A DNA stretch of 12,114 nucleotides. Source: REEP01 sp964603915 (lineage in GTDB: Bacteria > Pseudomonadota > Alphaproteobacteria > Rhodospirillales > Defluviicoccaceae). A model generated the notes under the pieces. It saw nothing but the letters and a program-made list of their open reading frames with translations, did no database searches and had not been told where the DNA came from. Positions 1 through 6,774 of the stretch are shown here, one piece after another; the first letter of the stretch is position 1, and every line of letters starts with the position of its first letter. The DNA is taken from the NCBI GenBank assembly GCA_964603915.1, contig CAZRWU010000093.1, positions 1-12,114 on the forward strand, written 5' to 3'. A program made the position numbers and the translations under genes.

Positions 1-1958
1 ACGCCGAGTACGACGCGCTGCGTCGGCGCAACGCCGCCATCGAGGCGCGCTTTCCTAACCGGGTGCGCGAGGACAGCCCGTCGCGGCGCGTCGGCGCCGC
101 GCCGGCCGCCGCTTTCGCCAAAGTCACGCACCGGCGGCCGATGCTGTCGCTGGAAAACGCCTTCACGGAGGACGACCTGCGTGAATTTGTCGTCGGGGTT
201 CGCCGTTACCTGAAGGAGTTGCGCGACGATCCGCACCGGCCGCTGGAGATGATGGCGGAGCCGAAGATCGACGGATTGTCGATCTCGCTGCTGTATCAGC
301 ACGGCCGCTTCGTCGAAGGCGCAACCCGCGGCGACGGCGCCACCGGCGAGAACGTCACCGCCAACCTGCGCACGTTGTCCGATGTGCCGGAGCAGGCCCA
401 GGGCTTGCCCGAGACCATCGAGATCCGCGGCGAAGTTTATATGACGACGAAGGACTTTCTGGCTCTCAACGAGCGCCAGAAGGGGGCGGGTCTCAAGGTG
501 TTCGCCAACCCGCGCAACGCCGCGGCGGGATCCCTGCGGCAGCTTGATCCGGAGGTGACGGCGGGGCGACCGCTGCGGTTCTTCGCTTATGCTTGGGGCG
601 AAGCCAGCCAGCCGGTCGCCGCCACCCATGAAGAGTTTCTCCGCAAGCTCTTGGGCTGGGGCTTCCCGGTTAATCCGCTCGCCCGCCTCTGCCGGGGTGT
701 CGAGGACATGATGGCGTTCTACCGCGAGATCGAGGGGCGGCGGGCCGATCTCGGCTACGATATCGATGGCATCGTGTTCAAGGTCAACCGCGTCGACTGG
801 CAGCAGAGGCTGGGCGCGGTCAGTCGCTCGCCGCGTTGGGCGATCGCGCTCAAATTCGCTGCCGAGAAAGCCCAAACATTGCTGCGCGGCATCCGCATTC
901 AGGTCGGCCGCACCGGCACGTTGACACCCGTCGCCGAGTTGGAGCCGGTCACCGTGGGCGGCGTTGTCGTCTCGCGGGCGACGCTGCACAACGAGGACGA
1001 GATCGCCCGCAAGGATATCCGTGTCGGCGACACCGTGATTGTCCAACGGGCCGGGGATGTCATTCCGCAGGTTGTCGGCGCGGTCCCGGAACTGCGCTCC
1101 CCGGACGCGGTCGGCTTTGTCTTTCCCGACCGGTGCCCGGAGTGCGGCAGCCTCGCGACGCGGGAAGCGGACGAAGCCGCCCGCCGGTGTACGGGCGGGC
1201 TCATCTGCCCTGCCCAGGCGGTCGAGCGCCTCAAGCACTTCGTCTCGCGTGACGCCTTCGACATCGAAGGTCTTGGCGCGAAGCATATCGCCTCTTTTCG
1301 CGCTGACGGACTTATCGAAAGTCCCGTCGATATTTTCCGGCTGCGCGAGAAGGCCGAGGTGATCCGCAAGCGGGAGAGGTGGGGAAACAAGTCGCTCGAA
1401 AATCTTCTCGCCGCAATCGATGCACGGCGGACCATGCCGCTCGACAGGGTCATCTATGCTCTTGGGATTCGGCAGGTCGGTCAGGCTACGGGCCGGCTTC
1501 TGGCGCGGCAATACGGTACCTTCGACGCGTGGCGCACAGCGATGCTGGCGGCGCGGGATCGAGAATCCGATGCTTACCGCGACCTTGTCAACATCAACGG
1601 CATCGGGCCATCGGTTGCCAAGGATATCGCGGATTTCTTCGCCGAGCCGCACAACATCGCGATTCTTGACGATCTCGCGCGCGAAGTGGCGATCGTGCCC
1701 GTCGCCGCGTTGGCGCAACATAACTCGCCGATTGCCGGCCGGACGGTGGTTTTCACCGGCGCGCTCGAGACGATGACCCGCAACGAGGCCAAGGCCCGAG
1801 CCGAGGCGCTCGGGGCGAAAGTGGCGGGAACGGTCTCCAAGAAGACGGATTACGTCGTGGCCGGCGCCGACGCCGGAAGCAAATCCGCCAAGGCCGCCGC
1901 GCTCGGCGTTCGCTTGCTTAGCGAGCGGGAATGGCTCGAGTTGATCGGCGCCGGCTAA
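1..1958 (+). CDS. ligA: NAD-dependent DNA ligase LigA, 5' end outside the window
   Basis: LigA seals nicks in duplex DNA using NAD+, joining Okazaki fragments and finishing repair. The frame is open from base 3 (reading AEYDALRRRN, typical of the Ia domain), so the true start lies left of the window; the GTG at 63 is internal. Numbered from that GTG: the adenylation motif KIDG has its catalytic lysine at residue 68 (bases 264-266). The OB fold follows, then a zinc finger with Cys358, 361, 376 and 382, matching the family spacing C-x2-C-x14-C-x5-C. Helix-hairpin-helix repeats come next (GLGAKHIASF, INGIGPSVAKDI), and a C-terminal BRCT domain covers about residues 553-631. All domains look intact. 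The TAA stop at 1956-1958 lies 21 bases from the convergent atpF stop, with no convincing terminator between them. Confidence 0.97.
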   Translation, partial: AEYDALRRRNAAIEARFPNRVREDSPSRRVGAAPAAAFAKVTHRRPMLSLENAFTEDDLREFVVGVRRYLKELRDDPHRPLEMMAEPKIDGLSISLLYQHGRFVEGATRGDGATGENVTANLRTLSDVPEQAQGLPETIEIRGEVYMTTKDFLALNERQKGAGLKVFANPRNAAAGSLRQLDPEVTAGRPLRFFAYAWGEASQPVAATHEEFLRKLLGWGFPVNPLARLCRGVEDMMAFYREIEGRRADLGYDIDGIVFKVNRVDWQQRLGAVSRSPRWAIALKFAAEKAQTLLRGIRIQVGRTGTLTPVAELEPVTVGGVVVSRATLHNEDEIARKDIRVGDTVIVQRAGDVIPQVVGAVPELRSPDAVGFVFPDRCPECGSLATREADEAARRCTGGLICPAQAVERLKHFVSRDAFDIEGLGAKHIASFRADGLIESPVDIFRLREKAEVIRKRERWGNKSLENLLAAIDARRTMPLDRVIYALGIRQVGQATGRLLARQYGTFDAWRTAMLAARDRESDAYRDLVNINGIGPSVAKDIADFFAEPHNIAILDDLAREVAIVPVAALAQHNSPIAGRTVVFTGALETMTRNEAKARAEALGAKVAGTVSKKTDYVVAGADAGSKSAKAAALGVRLLSEREWLELIGAG

Positions 1959-1979
1959 CCGGAACCGAACGAGGCCGAT

Positions 1980-2513
1980 TCAGTGCATCTTGAGGACGCG
2001 GGGAAGGTCCTCGATAGTGGCGTCGATAAGGGTGTCGGCCCGCTCCTGGCTGGTTTGCGCGATCAGGATGCGACGCGTGGCTTCCAGAGCGACATCAACG
2101 GCTTGGTTGCGCACGTCGGCGACGGCGGCCTGTTCGGCTTGAGCAAGCCGATCCATCGCCAGTTGTTCTCGGCGCTTGAGAGCCTTTTCCAGTTCCTGGG
2201 CGCCCCGCTCGGCAAGCCGATCGGCCTCGCGACGTGACCGCTCGATGATGTCGTCAGCTTCCGCGGCCGCTTCTCGTTGTTTGCGCTCGATAGACGCCAA
2301 CAGTTCCTGGGACTCGGCGGCAAGGCGTCTTGCTTCCTCCAGTTGATTGGCAATACGCTCGGCGCGGTCGTCGAGGGCGACGCTGATCACGCGATAGACC
2401 GTCCGGGCAACGAGCGCGACAAAGATGACGAACGCAACGGCGACCCAGAATTCCGCGCTCGCATAGAACGGCTCGGCGTGCTCGGCGCCTGCCTCTGCCG
2501 CAAACGCCATCAT
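1980..2513 (-). CDS. atpF: F0 ATP synthase subunit b
   Basis: Subunit b is half of the peripheral stalk that holds F1 against the torque of the c-ring. The protein (177 residues from this start) has a short polar N-terminus, one membrane helix (about residues 24-44, EFWVAVAFVIFVALVARTVY), then a long charged coiled coil rich in Glu, Arg, Ala and Gln, as in the family. Three start codons stand in a row: GTG at 2516, ATG at 2513 and ATG at 2510. AGGAG at 2522-2526 is 8 bases before the 2513 ATG and 5 before the GTG. I chose 2513, where the b' stop and this start overlap as TGATG, implying translational coupling. It is the last gene of the F0 operon and ends 21 bases from the ligA stop. Together with the upstream gene it should form a b/b' heterodimer. 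Confidence 0.93.
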   Translation of the reverse strand: MMAFAAEAGAEHAEPFYASAEFWVAVAFVIFVALVARTVYRVISVALDDRAERIANQLEEARRLAAESQELLASIERKQREAAAEADDIIERSRREADRLAERGAQELEKALKRREQLAMDRLAQAEQAAVADVRNQAVDVALEATRRILIAQTSQERADTLIDATIEDLPRVLKMH

Positions 2514-3004
2514 CACGCCCGCTCCTGAATGACCTGATCGACCGCGCCGGCGACCGCCGTCTCGTCGATACGGGCCCCGATCAGCCGCGTCGCCGCCGCC
2601 GCCGCCACCTCGACAGACATATCCCGAATGCTGGCAACCGCCTTCGCGCGCGCTTCAGCAATACGCGCCTCGCCATTGGCGATTTCGGCGGCGAGCCTCT
2701 GGTTCAACCGTTCGTGCCGCTCCGCCGCCTCGGCCGCCATCTGCTCGCGGATTTCGCGAACCGTTTCTTGAGCCTTGGCCCGGGCATCCGCCATTTTCTT
2801 CTCGTAAGCCGCTACCGCTGTCTCGGCTTGCTGCTTGTACATATCCGCTTTGCGCAGGTTGTCGTTGATCCTTTGCTCGCGCTCTTCGATGATGGCGCCG
2901 ATTCGCGGCAGCGCCACCTTCGACATCAGCAGATAAAGCAGAATGAACGTGATGGCGAGCCACACCAACTGTGGTGAAAAAAACGCAGGTTCAAACTGTG
3001 GCAT
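2513..3004 (-). CDS. atpF2: F0 ATP synthase subunit b' (second b-type subunit)
   Basis: This is the second b-type peripheral-stalk subunit of the kind found in photosynthetic bacteria and alphaproteobacteria, expected to pair with the next gene's product. The 163-residue protein starts MPQFEPAFFSPQLVWLAITF, has one membrane helix at about residues 11-33, then a long hydrophilic coiled coil with many Glu, Arg and Ala residues (IIEEREQRINDNLRKADMYK). The frame stays open upstream to 3136, but that extension would run through atpE and has no membrane-protein character. The ATG at 3004, preceded by a G-rich run that may serve as a ribosome site, matches the family N-terminus. It lies 53 bases after atpE, and its stop overlaps the next start. 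Confidence 0.93.
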   Translation of the reverse strand: MPQFEPAFFSPQLVWLAITFILLYLLMSKVALPRIGAIIEEREQRINDNLRKADMYKQQAETAVAAYEKKMADARAKAQETVREIREQMAAEAAERHERLNQRLAAEIANGEARIAEARAKAVASIRDMSVEVAAAAATRLIGARIDETAVAGAVDQVIQERA

Positions 3005-3057
3005 GGCCCCCCCAGGACAGCGTTCGCGGCGATCGATCGGAGCAGAATTGATGTTTT

Positions 3058-3285
3058 TTAGAACACGAACATCAGAATCAGCGCGACGACCAGCGCATAA
3101 AGCGCCACGGCTTCGACCAGCGCAAATCCAACCCACATCGGTAGCTGGATCAGCGGTTGCGCCGCCGGATTGCGCGCCAGAGAGGCGATGGTCGTCGCGA
3201 AAATGTTGCCAATTCCCGCACCGACGCCGCCCAGCCCGACGACCGCGATACCGGCGCCAATCATTCTTGCAGCATCCATATCCAT
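3058..3285 (-). CDS. atpE: F0 ATP synthase subunit c (proteolipid)
   Basis: Subunit c forms the rotating proton-carrying ring of F0. The 75-residue protein is a two-helix hairpin. Helix 1 (about residues 8-33) carries the glycine-rich packing motif GLGGVGAGIG. The polar loop ARNPAAQP (residues 37-44) contacts the F1 foot. Helix 2 (about 50-75) carries the proton-binding carboxylate Glu58 in FALVEAVALY. Glu is usual in alphaproteobacteria, where E. coli has Asp. The residues around it do not show an obvious sodium-binding set, so proton coupling is likely. An AGGGA sequence about 10 bases before the ATG is a modest ribosome site. The gaps on both sides (77 bases to atpB, 53 to b') are the largest in the operon and could hold elements that raise c synthesis, since many copies are needed per enzyme. 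Confidence 0.97.
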   Translation of the reverse strand: MDMDAARMIGAGIAVVGLGGVGAGIGNIFATTIASLARNPAAQPLIQLPMWVGFALVEAVALYALVVALILMFVF

Positions 3286-3362
3286 GGCTTTGAGTTCCCT
3301 ATCCAGCCGTTGCCGAAGTTACTTTGATCGATTCGAATGTCGGTGCATTTTGCGCGGATACC

Positions 3363-4085
3363 CTAATGCATATGGAGCGCATCGTGCAAGTAAATGCAAG
3401 ATAATACCGCAAACACGTATGCTTGAAGAAAAGCAACCAGAAACTCCAGACCGAACAGCGCGATGTTCGCAGCCAAGGGTATAAAGCCGAGAAAGCCTAA
3501 AGCGAAAACGAACCCGCCGAACACCTTGAGCAGGGTATGGCCAGCCGTCATGTTGGCGAAGAGACGCAACGACAGGCTCACCGGCCGCGTAAAGTAAGAT
3601 AAAATTTCAATTGGCACAAGCACAGGAGCGATAAACACCGGCGTGCCATGTGGTAGAAAAAATCTAAAAAACTTGACGCCATGTTTGGCGAAAGCAATAA
3701 CTGTCGTGCCAATAAATACAACGATAGCCATGCCGAAAGTTACAATAATGTGGCTGGTATACGTAAAACTGTAGGGTATCAAGCCAAGAATATTGCCAAG
3801 CAAAATAAACATAAACAAGCTGAAAATAAAAGGAAAATAAGGGCGCCCGCCAGGTCCGACATTTGTTCTTATCATGTTCGCAACGAACTCGTAGCCAAGT
3901 TCCGCGATCGATTGTAACCGGCCTGGAACCAGTTGGCGGTGGCGAACGCTCAAGGTCAAGAACAGCGTAATGACCGTGATCGCGATGACCATCCACAGAC
4001 TGGAATTGGTAAAGGACGCGTCGATGTTGCCGATACGCATCGGAACGAGGGTTTCAATCCGGAACTGGTCAAGCGGACTTGCCAC
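3363..4085 (-). CDS. atpB: F0 ATP synthase subunit a
   Basis: Subunit a forms the proton half-channels beside the c-ring. The 240-residue protein has five to six membrane helices. The essential arginine is Arg174 in SLSLRLFANMTAGH, equivalent to E. coli Arg210. The last helices carry the conserved FGLEFLVAFLQAYVF with Glu214, Gln221 and Tyr223. The start is GTG at 4085; GAGGGG at 4092-4097, six bases upstream, supports it, and the N-terminus ASPLDQFRIETLVP suits the family. The gene begins 18 bases after atpI. Odd feature: the middle of the gene (about 3600-3840) is only about 38% GC, far below its neighbours, with many A/T-ending codons, although the protein is fully conserved in character. 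Confidence 0.97.
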   Translation of the reverse strand: MASPLDQFRIETLVPMRIGNIDASFTNSSLWMVIAITVITLFLTLSVRHRQLVPGRLQSIAELGYEFVANMIRTNVGPGGRPYFPFIFSLFMFILLGNILGLIPYSFTYTSHIIVTFGMAIVVFIGTTVIAFAKHGVKFFRFFLPHGTPVFIAPVLVPIEILSYFTRPVSLSLRLFANMTAGHTLLKVFGGFVFALGFLGFIPLAANIALFGLEFLVAFLQAYVFAVLSCIYLHDALHMH

Positions 4086-4103
4086 TGTTTTCCCCTCTTC
4101 TTA

Positions 4104-4493
4104 TTACTTGTCTATTTCCCTTTGCGCGCTCACCGGTTGATGGTGGCCCGCCCGTTCGCCGACGGCTGGGTGATATCCCATCGCCATGTCCATTCCTGTC
4201 GCCATTCTGTAGGTATTTAATACACCCGCAGCCGCGCCAAGAAAGAAGAACAGAACAAGCAACCACGGCGACGTGCCGAGCCAGCTATCCAGGAAGTAAC
4301 CGATCCCCGTGCCGACGCCGAGACCGGCGACCATGTGAGCCGCGACACCGAAAGCCATGCCAAGGCCGCTCATCGGTTGCCCCTGTCCGGGCGCTGTCGG
4401 TGGCGTCATTTCGATCTTCAGACGCTCAATCCGCTCAGCCAAGTCTTCGAAGGAGGCCCGCGAGAGATTTTCGTTCATTGCTGACGTTGTCAC
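4104..4493 (-). CDS. atpI: F0F1 ATP synthase assembly protein AtpI (ATPase gene 1 family)
   Basis: AtpI-family proteins are small membrane proteins thought to help assemble the c-ring; they are not part of the finished enzyme. This one is 129 residues: a charged N-terminus with a short helix (FEDLAERIERLKIE), a Pro/Gln linker, then two membrane helices with glycine spacing (GMAFGVAAHMVAGLGVGTGI, about 45-68, and PWLLVLFFFLGAAAGVLNTY, about 76-95), and a polar tail. This is the usual layout of the family and its usual place as first gene of the F0 operon. Two starts are possible: GTG at 4493 behind a weak GGAAAG, or ATG at 4478 (124 residues) with no clear ribosome site. I kept the longer with low certainty. 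The promoter at 4534-4562 suits either. Confidence 0.88.
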   Translation of the reverse strand: MTTSAMNENLSRASFEDLAERIERLKIEMTPPTAPGQGQPMSGLGMAFGVAAHMVAGLGVGTGIGYFLDSWLGTSPWLLVLFFFLGAAAGVLNTYRMATGMDMAMGYHPAVGERAGHHQPVSAQREIDK

Positions 4494-4533
4494 CAGCTTT
4501 CCGGCTCACCGGCACCACGCCGTCACCATCGCG

Positions 4534-4562
4534 ACCATAGAGAGGGCTCCAGAGGCTGTCAA
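4534..4562 (-). promoter_or_regulatory. Sigma70-type promoter for the F0 operon
   Basis: Read on the minus strand, a perfect -35 box TTGACA (4562-4557) is followed by a 17-base spacer and a -10 box TATGGT (4539-4534; four of six consensus bases). Transcription would start near 4527, leaving a leader of about 34-49 bases depending on the atpI start. Position, orientation and spacing all fit the housekeeping promoter of the atp operon. This is a sequence match only. Confidence 0.6.
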
Positions 4563-4789
4563 GATTGCCCCCGGAGGTTGGAAAGGGTTGGGCGCGCAGC
4601 CAGTTCGGGAAGCCGTTAGTCGAGCCGCGCCGGCATCGTGATCACGAGTATAGATAGCCTTCCAATCACTTTGATCGCGCGGATGATAATGAGGCGATTG
4701 TGTCGCTGGCATGATCCGCTGTTTGCCCATAAAACGGCCATCGTCGCCGCGCCGGCTTTCGATCTGACGCCGGCGGCGGTCGAGAAGCG

Positions 4790-4794
4790 AGGAG
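4790..4794 (+). promoter_or_regulatory. Ribosome binding site fixing the start of the 4803 gene
   Basis: AGGAG lies 8 bases before the ATG at 4803, an ideal Shine-Dalgarno and spacing. The upstream GTG at 4638 has no such site, so this decides the start. Confidence 0.7.
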
Positions 4795-4802
4795 ATCCGG
4801 CG

Positions 4803-5129
4803 ATGACGCGGACGTGGAAGCGGGCGGTGGAGCACGGCGCTGACGCTTTGGGCGAGATGTTGATCGACATGGCCGGTGGAACGGCGAACTACACGTATGA
4901 GGATCTGGCGTCGGTGGCGCTGACGTCCGGCCTTCAGGCGCTGACGGACGATGAACCCGACCTTGTGCGCGTCGATGTGGTGGCGGCGGCGATCTACGCG
5001 AAGCTGCATGACGTCGGGCAGGCTCCCTGGGAGTCGCTGACATCCACGGAGCGAGCGTTCTGGTTGGACCTCGGCCGAACAGCGATAAGCGCGTCCGACT
5101 CATCTCTGGTGGCGCAAACCAAGTTCTGA
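4803..5129 (+). CDS. Hypothetical 108-residue soluble protein
   Basis: I do not recognise this family. The frame has strong GC3 bias and a good ribosome site, so it is probably expressed. The protein opens MTRTWKRAVEHGADALGEML and has no signal peptide or membrane helix. It appears mostly helical: a Gly-Thr turn (MAGGTANYTYEDLASVALTS, about residues 23-42), an acidic segment (DDEPDLVRVD), a hydrophobic helix (VVAAAIYAKLHDV), and a motif WESLTSTERAFWLDLGRTAI near the C-terminus. That W...L...ER.FW pattern is common at the ends of small uncharacterised bacterial and phage proteins and does not define a function. It lies 36 bases before the membrane protein gene on the same strand, so the two may be co-transcribed. 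No Cys and no recognisable catalytic motif are present. Confidence 0.6.
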   Translation: MTRTWKRAVEHGADALGEMLIDMAGGTANYTYEDLASVALTSGLQALTDDEPDLVRVDVVAAAIYAKLHDVGQAPWESLTSTERAFWLDLGRTAISASDSSLVAQTKF

Positions 5130-5165
5130 TAATTCCCGCCAAGAAGTGGATGTACGACCAGGACA

Positions 5166-6524
5166 ATGAATACCGCATTGAACCCGCCAAAGCGTGAGAG
5201 GCCATTTCTTCTTTTTTCCGTGCTGCTGCTGCTCGGGACGGCGATCATCTTTGCCCGCAACCCGATCGCGCTTTTTCACCCGAGCATGTTTGCCGAGGAT
5301 GGCGTCTGGACGAGCGTCGTTTATCGGCACGGCAGCCTAGCCAGCTATTGGATGGCGCGACTGGATTACCTCGTCGTCGGCAATATGATGCTGATCAACC
5401 TCGCCGTGGCCGCAAATCACGCCATTATCGGGGCAGACGACATCACGCGTTTGCCCGAAGCCATCGCTGTCGTATCCTATGTATTCTTCGCCGCGGTCGC
5501 GGCGCTTCCCGTCGTTGCCCTGCGATCCTACATGTCGCTGTCCGCGCGTCTGCTGCTGTGGTTCTTGCTCCTCCTCATTCCCGTTGGCTCGAGCGCAAAA
5601 GAGATCTTCGGCTTTGTCGTCAACGTCGGTTTTTCGTTCGCCTTCATCGCCGTCATGATCGTTTTGTGGCGCGAGTCGTTCGCGGTTCGACCCTGGCGAA
5701 CCGACCTGCTGGCTCTCGATGTGGTTCTTCTGGTTTGCTGCGCGACCAACCCGATCGTGATCGGCATCGCCGGCGCGTACCTGTTGTTCCGTTTTGGTGT
5801 CTTCAGGGGACGCTCGATCAACGACTGGCTGCTTGCCGCTGTACTGCTGCCGATCGCGATCGTCGACGCCATCGGCATTTTGACGGTGCCGAACGACCAG
5901 GCGGGCGGCGTTATTACGGCTTCGGGGCTTGTCTACACCGCGTTGGCGCGACCGTTGCTCTACCCTCTCTTATTTCCCTGGTACGACCAACTGAACCACG
6001 CCCTCACGCTGATTTTGAGCGCGCTGCTGATCGCCCTATTCGTGCTCGGATGGCGGGAGACGCCTCACAAGCGCGGCCTTGGCTTCGTTCTCTTCTCGGC
6101 GGCTCTGACGACGCTGGCGATCGCCATCCAACGGCCAAATTACGTGCAGCACCTGAGCGATTACGCAACCAGTTATCCCGACCGCTATTACCTTGCGCAG
6201 AACCTCTTTGTCTTGACTGCTATCGTCTGGGCGGCGGAAGCGTTCATGCGCTCGGGCGCGTTGCGCCTCAAAGCCGCCGGGAGCGCGATGGTGGCCGGAC
6301 TCATGCTTATGTATGCCCTGAATCCGGAGCGCATTTTCGATTTCCATGCTCTCAGGAACATGACGCCCGCCGAGCCGGCGTTTGCGCAGCAACTTCGCAT
6401 GGGCCGCACGCTTCAGAATGACCCCGATGTCATGGAAGTGGACATTTTTCCGCCCGGCTGGTCGGCGCGTTATCCCGCAAGATTCAGGCCCGAAGTGGAG
6501 GCTTCGCCGCACAAATCTTCTTAA
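5166..6524 (+). CDS. Polytopic membrane protein, GT-C glycosyltransferase-like
   Basis: The 452-residue protein has roughly ten to eleven hydrophobic helices. After helix 1 (about residues 14-31) the first outside loop carries FAEDG (residues 42-46). An acidic pair in this loop is the hallmark of GT-C glycosyltransferases, which use polyprenyl-phosphate sugars on the periplasmic face of the membrane. A late loop carries SYPDRYYLAQN (about 336-346), again like uncharacterised GT-C-type proteins. The last 60 residues are hydrophilic with a short proline-rich stretch (DIFPPGWSARYPARF), probably periplasmic. The assignment is by topology and loop motif; I cannot match a named family. The ATG at 5166 has only a weak, close AGGA upstream, but it is the only start that keeps helix 1 whole. 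No lipopolysaccharide or polysaccharide genes are adjacent, so the substrate is unknown. Confidence 0.72.
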   Translation: MNTALNPPKRERPFLLFSVLLLLGTAIIFARNPIALFHPSMFAEDGVWTSVVYRHGSLASYWMARLDYLVVGNMMLINLAVAANHAIIGADDITRLPEAIAVVSYVFFAAVAALPVVALRSYMSLSARLLLWFLLLLIPVGSSAKEIFGFVVNVGFSFAFIAVMIVLWRESFAVRPWRTDLLALDVVLLVCCATNPIVIGIAGAYLLFRFGVFRGRSINDWLLAAVLLPIAIVDAIGILTVPNDQAGGVITASGLVYTALARPLLYPLLFPWYDQLNHALTLILSALLIALFVLGWRETPHKRGLGFVLFSAALTTLAIAIQRPNYVQHLSDYATSYPDRYYLAQNLFVLTAIVWAAEAFMRSGALRLKAAGSAMVAGLMLMYALNPERIFDFHALRNMTPAEPAFAQQLRMGRTLQNDPDVMEVDIFPPGWSARYPARFRPEVEASPHKSS

Positions 6525-6538
6525 AGCGCCTCGCTAGC

Positions 6539-6564
6539 GGAACCAACCGCGCCCACGGCCCGTT
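6539..6564 (+). promoter_or_regulatory. EcfG-type general stress response promoter
   Basis: GGAAC (6539-6543), 17 bases, then CGTT (6561-6564) matches in full the known alphaproteobacterial EcfG consensus GGAAC-N16/17-CGTT. A base-by-base look at the other GGAAC sites in the window found no second full match. Transcription would begin around 6570, giving a leader of about 30 bases that ends in the strong ribosome site of the 24-codon gene at 6600. The presence of phyR 1 kb away supports the reading. Confidence 0.7.
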
Positions 6565-6587
6565 TCATTTGGCGTTAAATCGCGACA

Positions 6588-6593
6588 AAGGAG
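6588..6593 (+). promoter_or_regulatory. Strong ribosome binding site for the 24-codon gene
   Basis: AAGGAG is followed by a 6-base A-rich spacer and the ATG at 6600. It is among the best Shine-Dalgarno sites in the window and is the main reason to accept so short a gene. Confidence 0.75.
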
Positions 6594-6599
6594 ACAAAA

Positions 6600-6674
6600 A
6601 TGCCGATCATTCTATGGCTGCTGGGCGTCCCAATTACTGTCATTATCCTGCTCCTGATTCTTGGCATTATCTAG
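6600..6674 (+). CDS. 24-residue single-helix membrane microprotein, probably stress-induced
   Basis: A 24-codon frame runs ATG to TAG. The peptide begins MPIILWLLGVP and continues TVIILLLILGII: almost entirely hydrophobic, one Trp, two Gly, two Pro, no charged residue. It would form one membrane helix spanning nearly its whole length. It is too short to be trusted on coding statistics, but it has an EcfG promoter at the right distance, an AAGGAG ribosome site with ideal spacing, and a clean stop. From memory, very short proteins with a similar PIILWLLGVP-type start are annotated in other alphaproteobacterial genomes as hypothetical; I could not check this. Its role is unknown. Stress-linked single-helix peptides often bind a larger membrane protein, but that is inference. 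The downstream 116 bases to the amidotransferase gene show no clear terminator. Confidence 0.68.
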   Translation: MPIILWLLGVPITVIILLLILGII

Positions 6675-6774
6675 ACAAGACGGGCAATCGACCCTGGAAG
6701 GAGAGCATTAAGACGCGATTGCGGCTCTGGCGGTAGCTTAGGGCTATTGGGTAGAGATTTTTGCAATCATCCGG

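Larger units (their letters stand above)
4494..4802. other. Divergent intergenic region between atpI and the 4803 gene
   Basis: This 309-base gap contains the minus-strand atp promoter (4534-4562), a 12-base perfect palindrome TCGTGATCACGA (4636-4647), and the ribosome site for the plus-strand gene (4790-4794). A frame runs open from a GTG at 4638 into the 4803 gene, and its last third has GC-rich third positions, so a longer N-terminus cannot be excluded. However, the first half has poor codon bias and no ribosome site. I see no convincing plus-strand promoter, RNA gene or terminator. Confidence 0.6.

Noticed and set aside
899..1453. Long open frame on the minus strand inside ligA
   Set aside because: It is antisense to a fully conserved ligase domain and its product is low-complexity Ser/Arg/Thr, a by-product of GC-rich codons.
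1951..1979. Hairpin between the convergent ligA and atpF stops
   Set aside because: Only a 4-base CCGG/CCGG pairing without a T-run; not a credible terminator.
3004..3136. 44-residue N-terminal extension of the b' subunit
   Set aside because: It would overlap atpE coding sequence, has no family similarity, and the ATG at 3004 gives the normal N-terminus.
4638..4802. GTG start at 4638 for the 108-residue hypothetical protein
   Set aside because: No ribosome site, poor third-position GC in its first half, and an excellent AGGAG before the ATG at 4803. Not fully excluded.
6354..6384. Second GGAAC...CGTT pair inside the membrane protein gene
   Set aside because: The spacer is 19 bases, outside the 16-17 required, and it lies within coding sequence.
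6698..6730. AAGGAG motif followed by a short frame between the microprotein and the amidotransferase
   Set aside because: No ATG, GTG or TTG at a usable distance; the next codon after the motif is ATT and the frame ends after ten codons.
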